64,000 bases of DNA from Syngnathus acus. Taxonomy: Eukaryota; Chordata; Actinopteri; Syngnathiformes; Syngnathidae. The stretch lies in contig NC_051098.1 in NCBI RefSeq assembly GCF_901709675.1, forward strand, positions 9,487,000 to 9,550,999. The letters are read 5' to 3'. Both the position numbers and the translations under genes were made by a program. The notes below the pieces were generated by a model. That model ran no database searches. It was not told the origin of the DNA and worked only from the letters and a program-made list of their open reading frames with translations. This document shows, piece after piece, positions 1 through 18,400 of the stretch (positions are counted from its first letter, which is position 1; each line of letters opens with the position of its first letter).

Positions 1-1
1 A

Positions 2-5110
<5,109 letters not shown>

Positions 5111-5500
5111 ACTGTCAACTCCTCCCGCCTTGTGTCTCAAGGCTGAGCCTCCGTGGATGTTTGCTATCTTTATTACTTGTTTTATTACATTGGTGGAAAG
5201 GGCAATGTTGTGATGCCTGTGAGCAGCCCCAACTGTGTTTAAAAATGCATGGTTAGGGATCTGGTTAATTGGACTGCCGTGAGATGGGAGAGGTAAGGTT
5301 CACGTGGAGCTTATCTACTCCACACAGATTTGCCCTGGACCAATGATTGGCTTCAGTTTGAACATCTTCAACAGCCATCCCCAGCCCACCTGTAAATGTT
5401 TTCATCAGAATATTGACAGTGTTTTAAGTGCAGCAGATGTTTTTGTCCCCACTATTTACATCCTCAGATATCATTTGTAATTAAATAATTCAACAGTTGG
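5111..5500 (+). other. psmd2: psmd2 3' untranslated region with ATTAAA poly(A) signal
   Basis: Non-coding sequence after the psmd2 TAG stop. There is no AATAAA in the first 400 bases; a variant ATTAAA at 5480-5485 is followed by a T/G-rich stretch (GTTGGTGTTTTTTGG) that resembles a downstream element. The exact cleavage site is inferred. Confidence 0.55.
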
Positions 5501-6300
5501 TGTTTTTTGGTCCTTTTATTAGTTTTGCTACAGTATTATCTCAGCTATTATATAACACACGCACAAAAAAAGGGAAATTGAACTTCCAATCTGTGTGACG
5601 TAGCAGCACAGTGCACCACCGTATATATATTATACCAAAAAAAACAAGTTCGGAAGTCGAAAATTGGTTTGTAAGTAGATGCAAAAAATTGCGAAGCCCC
5701 TGTTTGTATCTCAAAGTCCATAAGTATAGGTGTCAGATTGAAATTGGGAAAATCTGGATTTTGGCTGGCAGTCTGAACACAGCCCAATTAAACTCATTGT
5801 TAGTCTTATATGGCAAGAGAGTGACTCTAAATTTATAGCTTTGATTACAGACTCGGGGTTAAGACACAAATTAATTACATACACAATATAAGGTAATAAA
5901 CCAAATACTTGATATGCAAATAAACACGCAGTAAATAGCTCATTTCATGCACAAAGTCATTCTACCACGCTTTACATCATGAAGCAACATGAGACAAAGA
6001 ATTAATAAATTATAATAAAAGTTACACTGCACATTGGTGTAAAAGACTGCAAATGCACCACTGAAACAAGCGGTACTACTCTGCAGCCCAATATGAATTG
6101 GGTAAGGTTCACAAAAAAAAAAAGAAAAATCAAATATGGTTGTGCATTACATGATCAGATATGATACGATTGCATCAATTTATTAATTTATCAATTCATT
6201 TTCTGTTTATAGCTAAGTAATTGGGAAAAAAAAGGTTTGCTATGATGCACCTCAAAAGGTTAGTGTTGGATTTCGGAGATTTGCTGGGGTTCCGTTCCTT
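5501..6300. other. Intergenic spacer psmd2 - eif4g1
   Basis: About 0.8 kb of AT-rich sequence between the psmd2 poly(A) region and the eif4g1 promoter. I see no conserved coding segment, RNA gene or clear transposon ends here. Confidence 0.6.
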
Positions 6301-6309
6301 TACCTTTTC

Positions 6310-6413
6310 CTGAGAACTACTTCCACGTGACGGGATTTGACCGGAATTACCACAGTACCGGTTTCCGGGAAGACTTTCAGTCCGTCCGGCTCTGCGGACT
6401 CAAGGAGAGAAAG
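6310..6413 (+). promoter_or_regulatory. eif4g1: eif4g1 core promoter and non-coding first exon
   Basis: A short GC-richer island in an AT-rich setting. It has a palindromic E-box CACGTG at 6324-6329 (USF/MYC class), an ETS-like ACCGGAA just downstream, and a second CCGG-rich segment. It ends in GAGAGAAAG followed by a consensus donor GTAATG at 6414, so 6413 is read as the end of a 5' UTR exon. There is no TATA box, as expected for a housekeeping gene. The transcription start is inferred, not seen. Confidence 0.6.
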
Positions 6414-8976
6414 GTAATGAAATGCTTTTACGTGTAATTTTGAATTTTCTTCTCATTTACTACACGTATAGTCAGTGACTGTGACAAATATACACACAGA
6501 GGTCATTCATAAAAATATCCGCGTGTATACTCGTCATCGTGCAGGTTGTGGTGAGTGTTAAAATTGCTCATTATGAGTAGTGCTGCTGGGGATTAGCTGC
6601 TAGCTAGCTCGCAGTTAGCATCATCATCCTCAAACGACGTGTGTGTTCTGGCTTTAACTAATTTAACACTCCAGTCAAAGAAAAAAGTAATGATAAAAAA
6701 CACGCAAGTCCCCAATCACGTGACGTACCAGTACCAATTTTTGGTTGTTGTTGTTTCCATCCACATGTTAAAGCAATCACAACGTGCTTTATTGCCCAAT
6801 CTTGTAAACAATCAGAACGTCAGGCTAGTTTTGTATTATGATCAATAAATCACTGTTGTTGAGTCCATGTCTTATGTTAACTCGCTGGATAAAGTTGTTG
6901 GATCGTTTTTCAAAGCAACTTTGTCAACCCCTCTTGATATTTACTTTTGAGTTGAACTGAATCCAACAGATTCCAGTCTCCTCTTGTGACCACTTAGGAA
7001 TGTGCGTTGGGAATAGATTTTCGATAAACGCAACAAAGTGTGCACTTGTTCAAGACGTAATGGTTTCTGTTGAGACGATTGCTGGGTCTGGGCTTTTATT
7101 TCATTTCATGACATTTGGTACCTTGCTAAGTGGGTTGACAACCCCGAGGAAGGTGTAATTACACTGTATATAATGTGCAACGGTAGATTTTTATTGCTGC
7201 AACTCTGTGCATTAGTTGTCCTTTCGTTGGATACGAAGGAGTTGTAAGAGCGAAGTGTGTCGACAAAAGCAGGCGTGCAAATTGCACTGATAGCACGGAA
7301 AGCATGTGGTTAACCATGTCATGCCGCAGAACTGTCTATATACCTTCTTACATCATGTACAGTAGCACATATTTTTGTAAATATACACCGGGTACTTATT
7401 AGGTGCTAAATATATCCACCATCCGTTTGGCTACAAATAGACACGCCCATGTTTTGCAGAAACGTTACCACTGTTTGAATGTCCAAATAAATCAGGATTA
7501 CTTTGCATCCATGTCATTAACAAAAACAAAAAAGAAAAAAAGTAGTGTCCATGTAGATCACACTCTTAAATGTAAAGTGATTTTTGAAATTATATTTTAA
7601 CAGGTGTAAACAAATGCTTAAAGCGACAAACTGGAACAATTCATTCAATGTAATCTAGTGGTCAATTTTGGAGGCGCCAGCAAAATGTCATTACAGACGA
7701 CTTATTCCTCAGGTGGTGAAGTGCATTACATCTGTCATTGATCCAGCAAATTTGTGATCGAGTGATTTGTCTCCTTCGGGTATCTGTAGCAGAATGATGG
7801 CGGCGAAACATGTAAGGTGAGGCACGACCCATGCAACATAATTAGCAATTAGTAGACCTACGGTTTCAGATAAAAAAAAAAAGTACGTTGATTTGATACA
7901 ACATATTTTGGATTGTTACTGTATTGAAACAAATAGTAGGTTTTTAAAATGCATGAACATTGAAAAATCCAAAATTCCGATTCCAAATTTAGTATCTTAT
8001 GATGTTTGTTCATGTCATTTCCAAATGATGAGGCAGACTCCGATTCCAAATTTAGTATCTTACGATGTTTGTTCATGTAATTTAATATCTCCAAATTATG
8101 AGGCAGACTGTATGATGCAGTGCAGTGTTTTGCGCAGTTCACTGCTTTGTTAAGGAGCCAAAAGAAAAACCTATCGTATCTTATTTGCAATGGTGACCAT
8201 GTCAGCTGTGACAACAGCCGATTGCAACACTATTAACAGCGTTCAATATGTGTTTTTGGAGGACACATGGGGCAGAACTCCTCATTCACATCGGGCGGAT
8301 TGTCACGGCTTTTTGTGGAGAGAAAAAAAAAAAGAGTTGTTTTTATTGAGATTGGCCGCTCTACCATCCAGTAGTAAACAGTTGGTTGCTTGCTTCAAAT
8401 AATCGAATGTGTCTGAAGTAAAGTGAAGTTCAAGTAGTGTACTATCTTAGGTTCATGAGAGGGACCTTATGCAATAGTTGAAAGTGCACACTTTGGCAGC
8501 AGCGGTGCTGGTGACTTACGGCTGGGTGTCTATGACACAGTTGTTGAGAAAGCGGCTTACACTGTCTCAGTTGCGGCCATTGCACGTACGTCTACCACAA
8601 CCATCCCCAGACATTAGCCTTTAATGGGGTTTAGATCCCCATTTTTCACTTTTGGCTCAAACTCGTGTCATTTTAAACATTCTCCAAAATATGGCTTTTC
8701 TTGAATGATTAGTGTCACACATAACATAACATAACATATAATTGTTGATCAGAGTTTATGAGTGGCAACTGTACCTACTGTATTATGCCCGGATAAATTA
8801 AACATTTACATTGCCAACAAAGCTGTTATCTGTCTTTAGGAGAAAATCTTGAAATCATATCTTCTTACAGATTCATACATGTAAGTATGTAAGAAAACAA
8901 CACTTCTGCATAACATCCCTCAGTTGAAAGTCAAATGTTTTCGTTTTTTAATTTAATGCTATGTTATTTTCTTAAG
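6414..8976 (+). other. eif4g1: eif4g1 intron 1
   Basis: A 2.6 kb AT-rich intron between the non-coding first exon and the first coding exon. It contains a degenerate tandem duplication at 7977-8109, a short (CATAA)n run near 8721-8740, and an exon-like mini-segment at 7790-7811 (see findings). No conserved protein-coding segment was recognised. Confidence 0.6.
7977..8109 (+). repeat. Degenerate tandem duplication in eif4g1 intron 1
   Basis: Two adjacent units starting CCGATTCCAAATTTAGTATC at 7977 and 8040, both ending in GAGGCAGACT. The second unit is a few bases longer, with an insertion in an AT-rich stretch. It looks like a local segmental duplication rather than a transposon. Confidence 0.8.
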
Positions 8977-9017
8977 ATTTGTACAGAGGTGCACATCCCC
9001 ATGCAAAACTCCATGAA
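8977..9017 (+). other. eif4g1: eif4g1 5' UTR part of the first coding exon
   Basis: The acceptor is either TTTTCTTAAG ending at 8976 (better pyrimidine tract) or GTACAG ending at 8986. The codons directly before ATG 9018 are open, so an N-terminal extension from another upstream exon cannot be excluded. MNKAPQ is chosen because it matches the known eIF4G1 start. Confidence 0.55.
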
Positions 9018-9414
9018 ATGAATAAAGCACCACAGCCTGTAACAGGACCCCCCTCCACTCCCCACCCCGCCCCGTCCCCTGGCCTCTCGCAGGTAAGCAA
9101 CTGTTGGTGAGGTAATAATAGCCGTTGTACCGTTGAAAGACATTTGACTGCCGTAGAAAAAGAGTAATCCCTCGTTTTTTGCTGGGGTTACGTTCCGAAA
9201 AGAACCCGTAATGGGTAAAATCTGTGAAGTAGAAACCTTTATTTTTTTCACCATTATTATACAGGTAAAACATTGAAACCAAAGGACAAAATTTGTTTTC
9301 AGGCCCAAGCATTTGTTTAACAAAGAGAAGTAAACAATTTCTTCCAGATAACTACATAAAATAATCATTTTAATCATCAGTAGTACTGTATAGTGCGTTG
9401 GTCCATCCGTCCAT

Positions 9415-9450
<36 letters not shown>

Positions 9451-12400
9451 CCATCCATCCATCCATCCATCCATCCATCCATCCATCCATCCATCCATCC
9501 ATCCATCCATCCAATCATGATAATTTCGTTTAACCTACAAAAAATACTGCAGTGATCGATATTCATAAGAATGAAAATGTTGTTCTCTGCAGTTATAAAA
9601 TAGTATGACAAGTTTACTGCAGCTGCTGTGTCCTTCACATCCTTGCACATTGCTTCAATTTAGTTGGTGTGGATTGATTTCTCCTTCTCTAAATATTCTT
9701 CCCTTTTTCACTCCCTATTTTACCTGCATGTGTCCCACTTTGCTCTTGTTGATATCGCCTCTTGTCATTTGCAGCCCTCTTTCCCCAGTGGTCTGCCTTC
9801 TGTTGTGTTTGCCACCCCACAAATGAACCCAACACCACAGGTAGGAAGGAATACTAAAATGTCCTTTCCCCTGAAGTTCATGTGCCACCACAATGACGGA
9901 CACAAACCTCTATATACAGTAGAAGAGTTTTACAGGATTTAAAACGATAGCAATAGGTACAGTGCAAACTAAAATCAAGGCTGGACAGTGCGACTTCTGG
10001 TTCTGTACCAAAGTTTGACATTGAAATATGTGCCACCCCTTTACAAAGTTCCATGAAAATTTCTGTCTTTTTGCCTTAACCCTACTAAAAGCCAATACAG
10101 TGGTACCTTCTATAAGTACATTCTATTCACTATTTTTTTTCTTTTGTTTTAATTTTTTGTCTTTTGTTGCTTTGTGCTGTGAGCTCAAATTTGAGGTACA
10201 ATGATGGTGAGCATAAAATACAGCGCCACTAGATGGTAGCGGAAAACACCACAATGTCCAGCCATGCTGTAAAATAAAACCAGCAGCGTTAAAAATAATC
10301 CCCCCCCACACACACACACGCACGTCTCGGAGGGCTTCACATACCCACAGTTGACAAATATTAACGACACCCCCCAGATCGTAACCCACAGGAGGGCAAA
10401 GCAAAACTAAAAAAACATCTGGGAAAAATGAGAAACCTTGAGAAGGGAATGGGTGGGAGCAGCCAGGTTGCAAAGGATGCCCAATGGGCAAGCTTGAACA
10501 CATAATGTAATACGAAACAATAAAAAATATGGCTGTGTGGTCCTGTACCAAGTGTGTATCGGTTCACGGACCGGTGCTTGGGTAACGCTGCGATCCAGTC
10601 ATTTACTGTGTACTGCTTGTCACAAGTCACTGCTTGGATCCGAATGGATAATGTTTCTGGCGGCTTTGCTTTGACTAACTGTGGTGGGCTTTACTCTCAA
10701 ACTGTCCCACCTTATTGCTTCCAGTTAATGCAGCTCTGTGATCTTTGTTTGTGCTGCTAAAGGGAAGCTTCAGATCTCTACAGGTAATTATTTCTTCCTC
10801 CTTTTTCTTTCACCTCTATCGCCATCCTGAGGATGGGCTTATATATCAGCCACTGTTTGACTTTTCTGGCTTGGTTTTATTTGGCCGGCTACAACAGCAG
10901 CAGAATATTATTAACGTTAAGGAGGAAGCTTTCTGTCTTCATGCAGTCAAATCATCGATTCATGAGCCAACAATAAAGCCATCAGGTTGAGGGAGCCTAC
11001 TTCACGTGGCCTAGGGCTAATTAATTAAGTCATGGTTTATCAAATGGGGCCGTTTTGTTTTCACTTTTCAGAAACCATACAGTTATAAAGAATGTGTACC
11101 TCCTTTGTCCCGTGTTGCAAACTCAAGTTTCTCTTCATGTTTCTCTACTTGCAGTAATATGGCTTTGGATTGACTCGTTGGTATCTGTACTCACTTTGCT
11201 TTCCCTTTCTCTGTCCTCCTGTTTACCCTCTAGCCCTACTATGCCAACAGAACAAGTTTGCCTCCCAGCAGCGGGCCTCGATGTATTCCACCCAGTAGTA
11301 ACCCTCGGCCTGTAGCTTCCACCCATGTCTACCAGCCGGCCCCTGGTTCCCAAATGATGATGATCCCAGGACAACAGTTGTCCTTCCCAAGCTCACCACA
11401 GGGGGCAGCATATTTTATACAAGGACAGGTAGACAAAATCTCCTGGGAAGGGCGGGGGGGACAGTTTGAAAATTTTGACTTTTAAAACTTTAATAAAGGA
11501 ACATTACCTAGGCTCTTTGGCATCAGCTACCTCAAGAGCACAGTCCCGAGAAGATTGATCAATTTCATACCTCTATGGTGCTAATAATTGAAAACCATGT
11601 TGATTTTAATTGCTATCCAACTAAAAATGATGAAGACAGCTGTGCTCAAAAGTTTCTTTTTTTATAATTCATTTTTAATAGCGCATGTGGTACAGTTGCT
11701 ATGTTAAGAACAAGCCAGGGCATTTGCGTCATCACCTGGCCAGTCGCCTGGTGGTGTGATATACCGTTAAAAAAGAGTTCCTGGAGATTGAGATAATGCC
11801 CAACATTTTAAGATACAATCATATCTTCAGGCTCAGCAAGCACACAAAACAGGAATGGTAAGGGTTGATGTATCTCCACACGAGTGACATGGAAAATACT
11901 ATATTTCAGGCTGGTAAAATGGTATTGGTGTTGTAATAACAGAGCGGGAGCGTTATTATGAATATTACAGAATTACAGTTTTAATTTCAGTGCCGATACA
12001 TGTATAAGTACAGAGGTACTCTGTTGATGCTGATCCCAATACTGGTATCGGTGCAGACTGTACACAGTAATTGTGAATCACTTCACTTGACCTCGTATTA
12101 TACTTTTAATTTTTAATTTTGTTTTATAATTTTATTTCATTTTAGTACCGTTCCCCGACCTACGTGGCCACACCCCAGCAATACTCTGTACCAGCTGGAG
12201 CTCCAGGTTTCTACCCAGGCACAAGCCCGGCTGAATATGGTAGTTATGGTAAGTGGAGAGAGCCGTCTGCCTGAATTGTACGTGTTCGTTTTAGGTTAAA
12301 ATAATTTACATTAATCTCCATGATCCCCCACCATACATTGGCCAGCACCAGATCCCAGGGTGGTCCTTCAAACATCAATTCATTTTTTGAACTAGTTGTT

Positions 12401-15400
12401 TTAGTCCAATTTTAAATCCATCCGCTCGCCTATTTACTAGTTGATCAAATTCCCTTTGATTGCCGTCATAACTGCGTGACTTGCTAGGAGTGAAGTAACT
12501 AAAGAAAAAGGCAGTGTCTAGGTGGAATTTGTTGACTGCATACAGTTATTGCCACAGTGTCTGGAGCGACAGAGTGCAGGAAGAATGTAAACATGAAACT
12601 GTATGTTGCCACTGGCCACTTTTATGGCAGCGGTATTTCTTAGTAGGAAGCAAGGTTTCGCCTCAAATGACATTTCTCCTACAAGCTGGTTTGTCTCAGG
12701 ACTAGCGCTAACAGTGTGCCATCTAGAGGAGTAAAAAAAATACAAAAACTGTTACATGAAGCAAATTTGAGCCTTCACAATTTCCCGTCACTATTTAATT
12801 ATTCAAATTCACTGCAACAAACGATAAAGTCACCATCCCAAGATAATGGCACAAGTCATTCCTCCCCACAAAATGCTAAAAAACAGAACCAAATACTTTT
12901 TTGCTGATATAGATTTTTAGCAGATGTGGCCAGTATCCCGAGTAATGTACAGTACAAGGAAGGCAAAGCAATTTTTGTCAAAATATTACTTAGGTCGGGC
13001 GGCTTGGTGGTGCACTGGTTAGCACGTCCGACTCACAGTTAGAAGGGTGTGGGTTCGATTCCAACTCCGGCCCTCCCTGTGTGGAGTCTGCATGTTCTCC
13101 CCGTGCTCTCATGGGTTTTCTCCGGGCACTCCGGTTTCCTCCCACATCCCAAAAACATGCTTGGTAGCCCGACTGAGCACTCCAAATTGCCCCGAGGTGT
13201 GAGTGCGAGTGCGAATCGTTGTTCGTCTCTGTGTGCCCTGCGATTGGCTGGCAACTAGTTCAGGGTGTCCCCCGCCTTCTGTCCGAGGACTGCCGGGATA
13301 GGCTCCAGCACGCCCGCGACCCCCGTGGGGACAAGCGGTATAAAGGATGGATGGATATAACCTAGGTCATTATTTTTTGGTGACAGTGTATTAAAAGGAA
13401 CAAGCATTATCAAAACAATCCAAATAGAGCGAAATTTGTTTTTTTAACAAACATTTACCGTATTTTCCGGACTATAAGTCGCAGCTTTTTTCATAGTTTG
13501 GCCGCGGGTGTGACTTGTAATCAGGACCGACTTAGTATATGTAAAATTATTAACACATTATTACTTGCCCATTAACACATTACTTACTTGCTAGTATAGT
13601 TGATCACTTCACATGTTATTTTCACTTTAAACCGCATGAGGCCTTACTAGGAATAATTGGAGCCGCAATTGACAATGAGTCTGACTTCAGCGCCGCATGT
13701 ACTTCCGGAGTTATCAGCGGCGTTGTTTATATGTGACACGGAGGACAAAGATTCCGATGGATTTAATGATTTGGAGTGACATGGATGGTTTGATAAACGT
13801 GTTATTTATATTATAGTTATTTGAATAACTGTTAATGTTACGTCAGGCACGTTCTCAGTTCCTCGTTTGTGTTTATGTAACGTTAGCATACCGTATCGTT
13901 TGGCCTGTTGTTGCCTATTCATGTCTGTTCTTGGTGATGTATTTTGTCAAATGAAGTTCCCCCAAAATGCGATACATGTTTTTTTGTTCTTTATTATGCA
14001 TTTTTTGGCTGGTGCGACTTGTACTCCTGAGCGACTTATAGTCCGAAAAATACGGTGGTAAACAAAACGCAACACAGTTAAAGGTGTGTTGCACCTTGCT
14101 TTTATTGTACAGAAAATATTGCACATTAGTGACATTTGCAAAGGTTTTTTGGATGTGTAGTTATTTATTGCAACTGATCAGTCTTAGTAATGTAAGCAAG
14201 AATGACTTGCCGTAATGGAGCTGCATTGAAGGAGCTGCTCAGGTCAGAGGGAGGAGTAAAGCTGAGACATGCTGGAAGAGGCAGAACTTAACACTGAAAG
14301 AAATCATTTTGAGTGGACACCTGTAGAGGGGGCAGGAAAAAGTAAAAAGTGGCATTCAAAAGACCCCCCCCCCCTCCTTTTTGCAGACGAAATGCAATTT
14401 TGCACTCAGTTAGACATTCAACATGGGGAATCGCGGGTCTCACGAAGAGGATGACTCTCGGGGTAGGTGTCGTCAAGACAAACGCTCTCTCTCTGCAGCC
14501 CACCCCCAACGTTGAACTGCTCATGCGCTTGTGCTTAATGATTCAAATCTCATGCCTCTTATTTACAGTATTGGGACACTGTCCAAGAAACGTTTCATTC
14601 CTTCTTCTGGCTTTCTGGTTGTGAGCATGCTCTTGGTCTCGCCTGGTCTGTCCTTCCCTCCCTCTTGCAAACTATCGCATGTGGGTTTTGACTATATTTA
14701 GGCTGTGTTGCTCTTGGTCAACAATGCAGACTCAGTAATGTGAGTTGGACTGTAATACTTTCACTGGTGGAGAGTCAGAGTGTGCAGTTACCGCTGAGCT
14801 GAAAGAGAGGCCTCTTTGAACATTTTGTACGCCACTACTTCCTTGCCTTTGTCCTCTTTGAACACTTTGTACGCCACTACTTTCTTGCTAAACTGTTGGG
14901 GGCATTTACAAGGCCAGCTAATATGTATCACTGAAGAACAGAATGTCTTGTTGACATTATTGACCGTCTGAGCCAACAGAGGTACTTTGAACTTGTGTTT
15001 GTGTGTTTTTATCATTCCGGAGTGTAGGTAAATTATTTCTTTTTGCTTGAATTGATTTAAAGTATGCATAAGCTTTAGTAAGACGGTGGAGTTGGAGTTG
15101 AATGGTTACGTGTAGAGAGAGTCTGTTATGTCACAGGCCTACCTACACTCCTGGGTGCTCTCAGGCTTTTCAAAGATTGCATACCGATACGGTTAAAAAC
15201 TTTAAAGAGCGTTTTCCATTTTGCTCATGCTTTGGGGTATAACTCCCATAATGAGCAATTGTAAAATGAAAGACAATACAACTTTTGATTTAGGCCCAAA
15301 TGTTTTAGTATGAATGAATGCATTTATTTGAAACATCTTGAAAAAGAAAAAGAAAAAAGCCAATAGACAGATATCAACTAAAAAAAGCAAAAAGGAAACA

Positions 15401-18400
15401 AAACAGGAAGAAGTGAAAACGTTTTAACTCCTATCTTTTTGTCATTTAAATTATATAACACAAAATGTAATTGCAATTTTAAATAGAAATACATCATTTA
15501 CATTTTCAATTTACATTTTTTATCCATCCATCCATCCATCCATCCATTATCTGTACCGCTTGTCCAACGGGGGTTGCGGACATGCTGGAGCCTATCTCAA
15601 CAGGCAGCAGGCGAGGGACACCCTGAACTGGTTGCCAGCCAATCCCAGGGCACAGAGAGACGAACAACCATCTGCACCTACGGGCAATTTGGAGTGCCCA
15701 ATCGTTTTGGGGATGTAGGAGAAATGTAATGTGGACTGAGCAGGGTGTCAAAAGTTTTAATTGCTCCAAGGATTTGCAGTGTTGTTCATTGATGGTTGCA
15801 GCTTTAATTGACTCATTTGTTTATTACCTACAGAAATGTTATTTTTTAAATGGTTTAAGTGGAATGAATTTAACCACTGCTCATGCTGTTTTTTTCCCTC
15901 AGTTTTCTGAAAGTAGTCTTATTATTGCTTTGGTGATTTTAAGATATTTTGATCCTGAGTTTGATCTTCTGGTTATCACATTGTTTTTGCCAGCACACGA
16001 AAATCCAAATTTGACTGTTAATTTTCAGAATACTTGAGCTAAATTCAAACGCTTTCACTAAATAGATTGTTTCGCAAGTTTCCAGATGTATTCTCCTTAA
16101 GCTTGGATGGAAGACCATCCTTACCATGGCTGGCAGTGAGAGCGCTCAAGTAAAATAGTGCAGTTCTTTCGGTGATATGTAAATCAGATCAAATGTCCTC
16201 TTCCACAAAAATGTTTTTGCAGCTCACATGAATGATGAAACTTGATGAATGGTGTTCTGTCCGATCCACAGCCGGGGCCTACTATACAGCCCAGCCTCAA
16301 TTTACTCCCACAGTGCAGGCACCAACCGTCCTTATGAACCCTGCCCCTCAACAGCAGCAGCAACCACCACCACAGCCTCCGCAACACATCCACACCAAAC
16401 GGGAACGTAAACAGGTCAGTGTTCAACTAATGGGGCTCACTGTGGTAATTGTCAAACCTCCATTTTATTCCCACAAAGGTATCTATGTATTTATTAATTG
16501 AAATGGAGCCTAATTGGGAATATTAAACTTGGAATTTATTCTTCACAATGTTAACAGGGCAGAAATATAAATATATTAATTTGATGCTTTACTCAAGGAC
16601 AGCTTAGCAGTGCTTGGGAAGATTTCTGGCACTTTTCCAGTAATCAGTCCCAGTCTCTATATCATGGGACAACAAGAGGACTTGAACTAGAAACTTCTGA
16701 CCAAGTCTGAACAGATTTATCAGAATAAGCCTACATATCAAACATGTGTATACACACAATTTAAGTACAAATCTTTGTGTTTTCAGTGGTTCACCCATAT
16801 ATTAATAAAAATGCAGTGCAATTCAATAAAACCCAGAAAAAGCAAAGTAAATCTTTAATTATTTTAAGAGTTCTCCCATATTGGCTACAATACTTTTTTT
16901 GTACAATGATATTGATAGACTGCGATTGGCTGGCGACCAGTTCAGACACCTACCGCCCTAAGACATTTGGGAAAGGCTCCAGCATGCTCACGACTGTCGG
17001 AAAGATAAACGGTTTGGAAAATGGATGGATATTGACAGATCATGTAAACTACAATTCAGCCAATAGAAATAAGAACATAAATATTCGCATATTCACATTG
17101 TCAAAAGTAAATATCATAACACAACTTAGGGGGATGGCCATGCGGGTATCATTTTTATACTGAAGAACTGTCAATATTAAGGGAAAATTACCCTCAGGCA
17201 AAAATTACCCACAGGTATTTCATCTAAACCTGACGAGATTTTTTTTGTTTGATCTTTGTTCAATTCGAGACGAAATTGAGTCTATTTTTTCTTGAATGTT
17301 TTTCAATACCATGAATTTCTTATTGTAAATGACTCATGAGGTAACTCGTCAATTGAACTATCCATATGTCTGTCCATCCTTCAATCTATTCATTCATGCA
17401 TTCATTCATGAATTCATTCATCAATCCATCATCTGAATCGCTTTTCCTCACTCAGGCCTATAAATTGTAAATCTGGGGTTTGGTGCATTAAGGTTATATG
17501 TGGTGATTAAAACTTGACTAACCTGAGTTGCTGTAAAACTATTCCACTCATGTCCCATTTCTAGAGTGGCTGGTTTTTCCTTTACTCTGTATATATTGCA
17601 CTGCTGCAACCCTATCTTATGTAATTCTTTCTTTTACAGAGCTGGCCTTAAAATTTCTATTGTCAAGCTTTTTAAATACCACTCTGCAATGTATTTGTCG
17701 TTCAGTATTTTTTTTTTAAATCTATATATGAACCTAGGAACCTCTTTCGCTGGCAGTTTGACATTTGCACATGAATATCTGCAGTGCGTTGAGCTCGTTC
17801 TTTTGCCTTGAGACTTTGACTGGGTCCCTTTGGTCTGCTTATCAGTGACTGCTGTTGCCTGGGATTGGACTTTGACTTGGTCCAGGGACAACCATGAGAA
17901 AGAAAGCATTTGAGAAATAATGTTCCACATCTGCTTGAGTTTGTGAGTGTGCTTCAGCCTCACGTCAAACTAAAAATTTTGCATTTCAGTCTTGAACGCT
18001 TTAGCCATTTCTTTTCTGTGCTACTGACTGAAAACCGAGAAGTCATCTAAAAAAAATGATTATATGCGCAAAGAACCACAAGACTCTGAGACTGGGTAAT
18101 ATTTTGTGTCAGTATGGGTGTTGTACAGTGTATTTGATTCATGCGACAACCCAGTCGCTGCATGCAAAATCATTAGCATTTTAATTGTTTTCCTAACCTA
18201 GTGTTATCTATCTTGCTCTCACTTCATGCCAAAGTGGAAAAACTAGAGGGGGAGGTGCTGTGGGACATGTCAGCACATTGCTCAGCTCCACGTGGCCAAC
18301 TATCCCCCCTCCCCTACTGATTTCTGTGGCACTCCCACTTCCTCTTCTGCTGGTTTCCTCTGTTCTCGTGTAAGTTTGCAGCATGTCGGCTCAGAGTGAA

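Larger units (their letters stand above)
14058..16271 (+). other. eif4g1: eif4g1 intron remainder before exon 16272
   Basis: No coding exon was found between 12249 and 16271. Besides the transposons listed, this part has a 42-bp tandem duplication at 14811-14894 and the truncated SINE at 15521-15725. The rest is unique-looking AT-rich intron. Confidence 0.6.

Noticed and set aside
8964-9650. 228-codon open frame with a repeated MDGW peptide on the minus strand
   Set aside because: The repeat is just the (ATCC)n microsatellite translated; it also crosses the eif4g1 first coding exon.
13016-13062. tRNA gene suggested by A and B box motifs
   Set aside because: The flanking sequence is the multi-copy SINE body and no cloverleaf or 3' acceptor stem can be drawn; it is a tRNA-derived SINE head.
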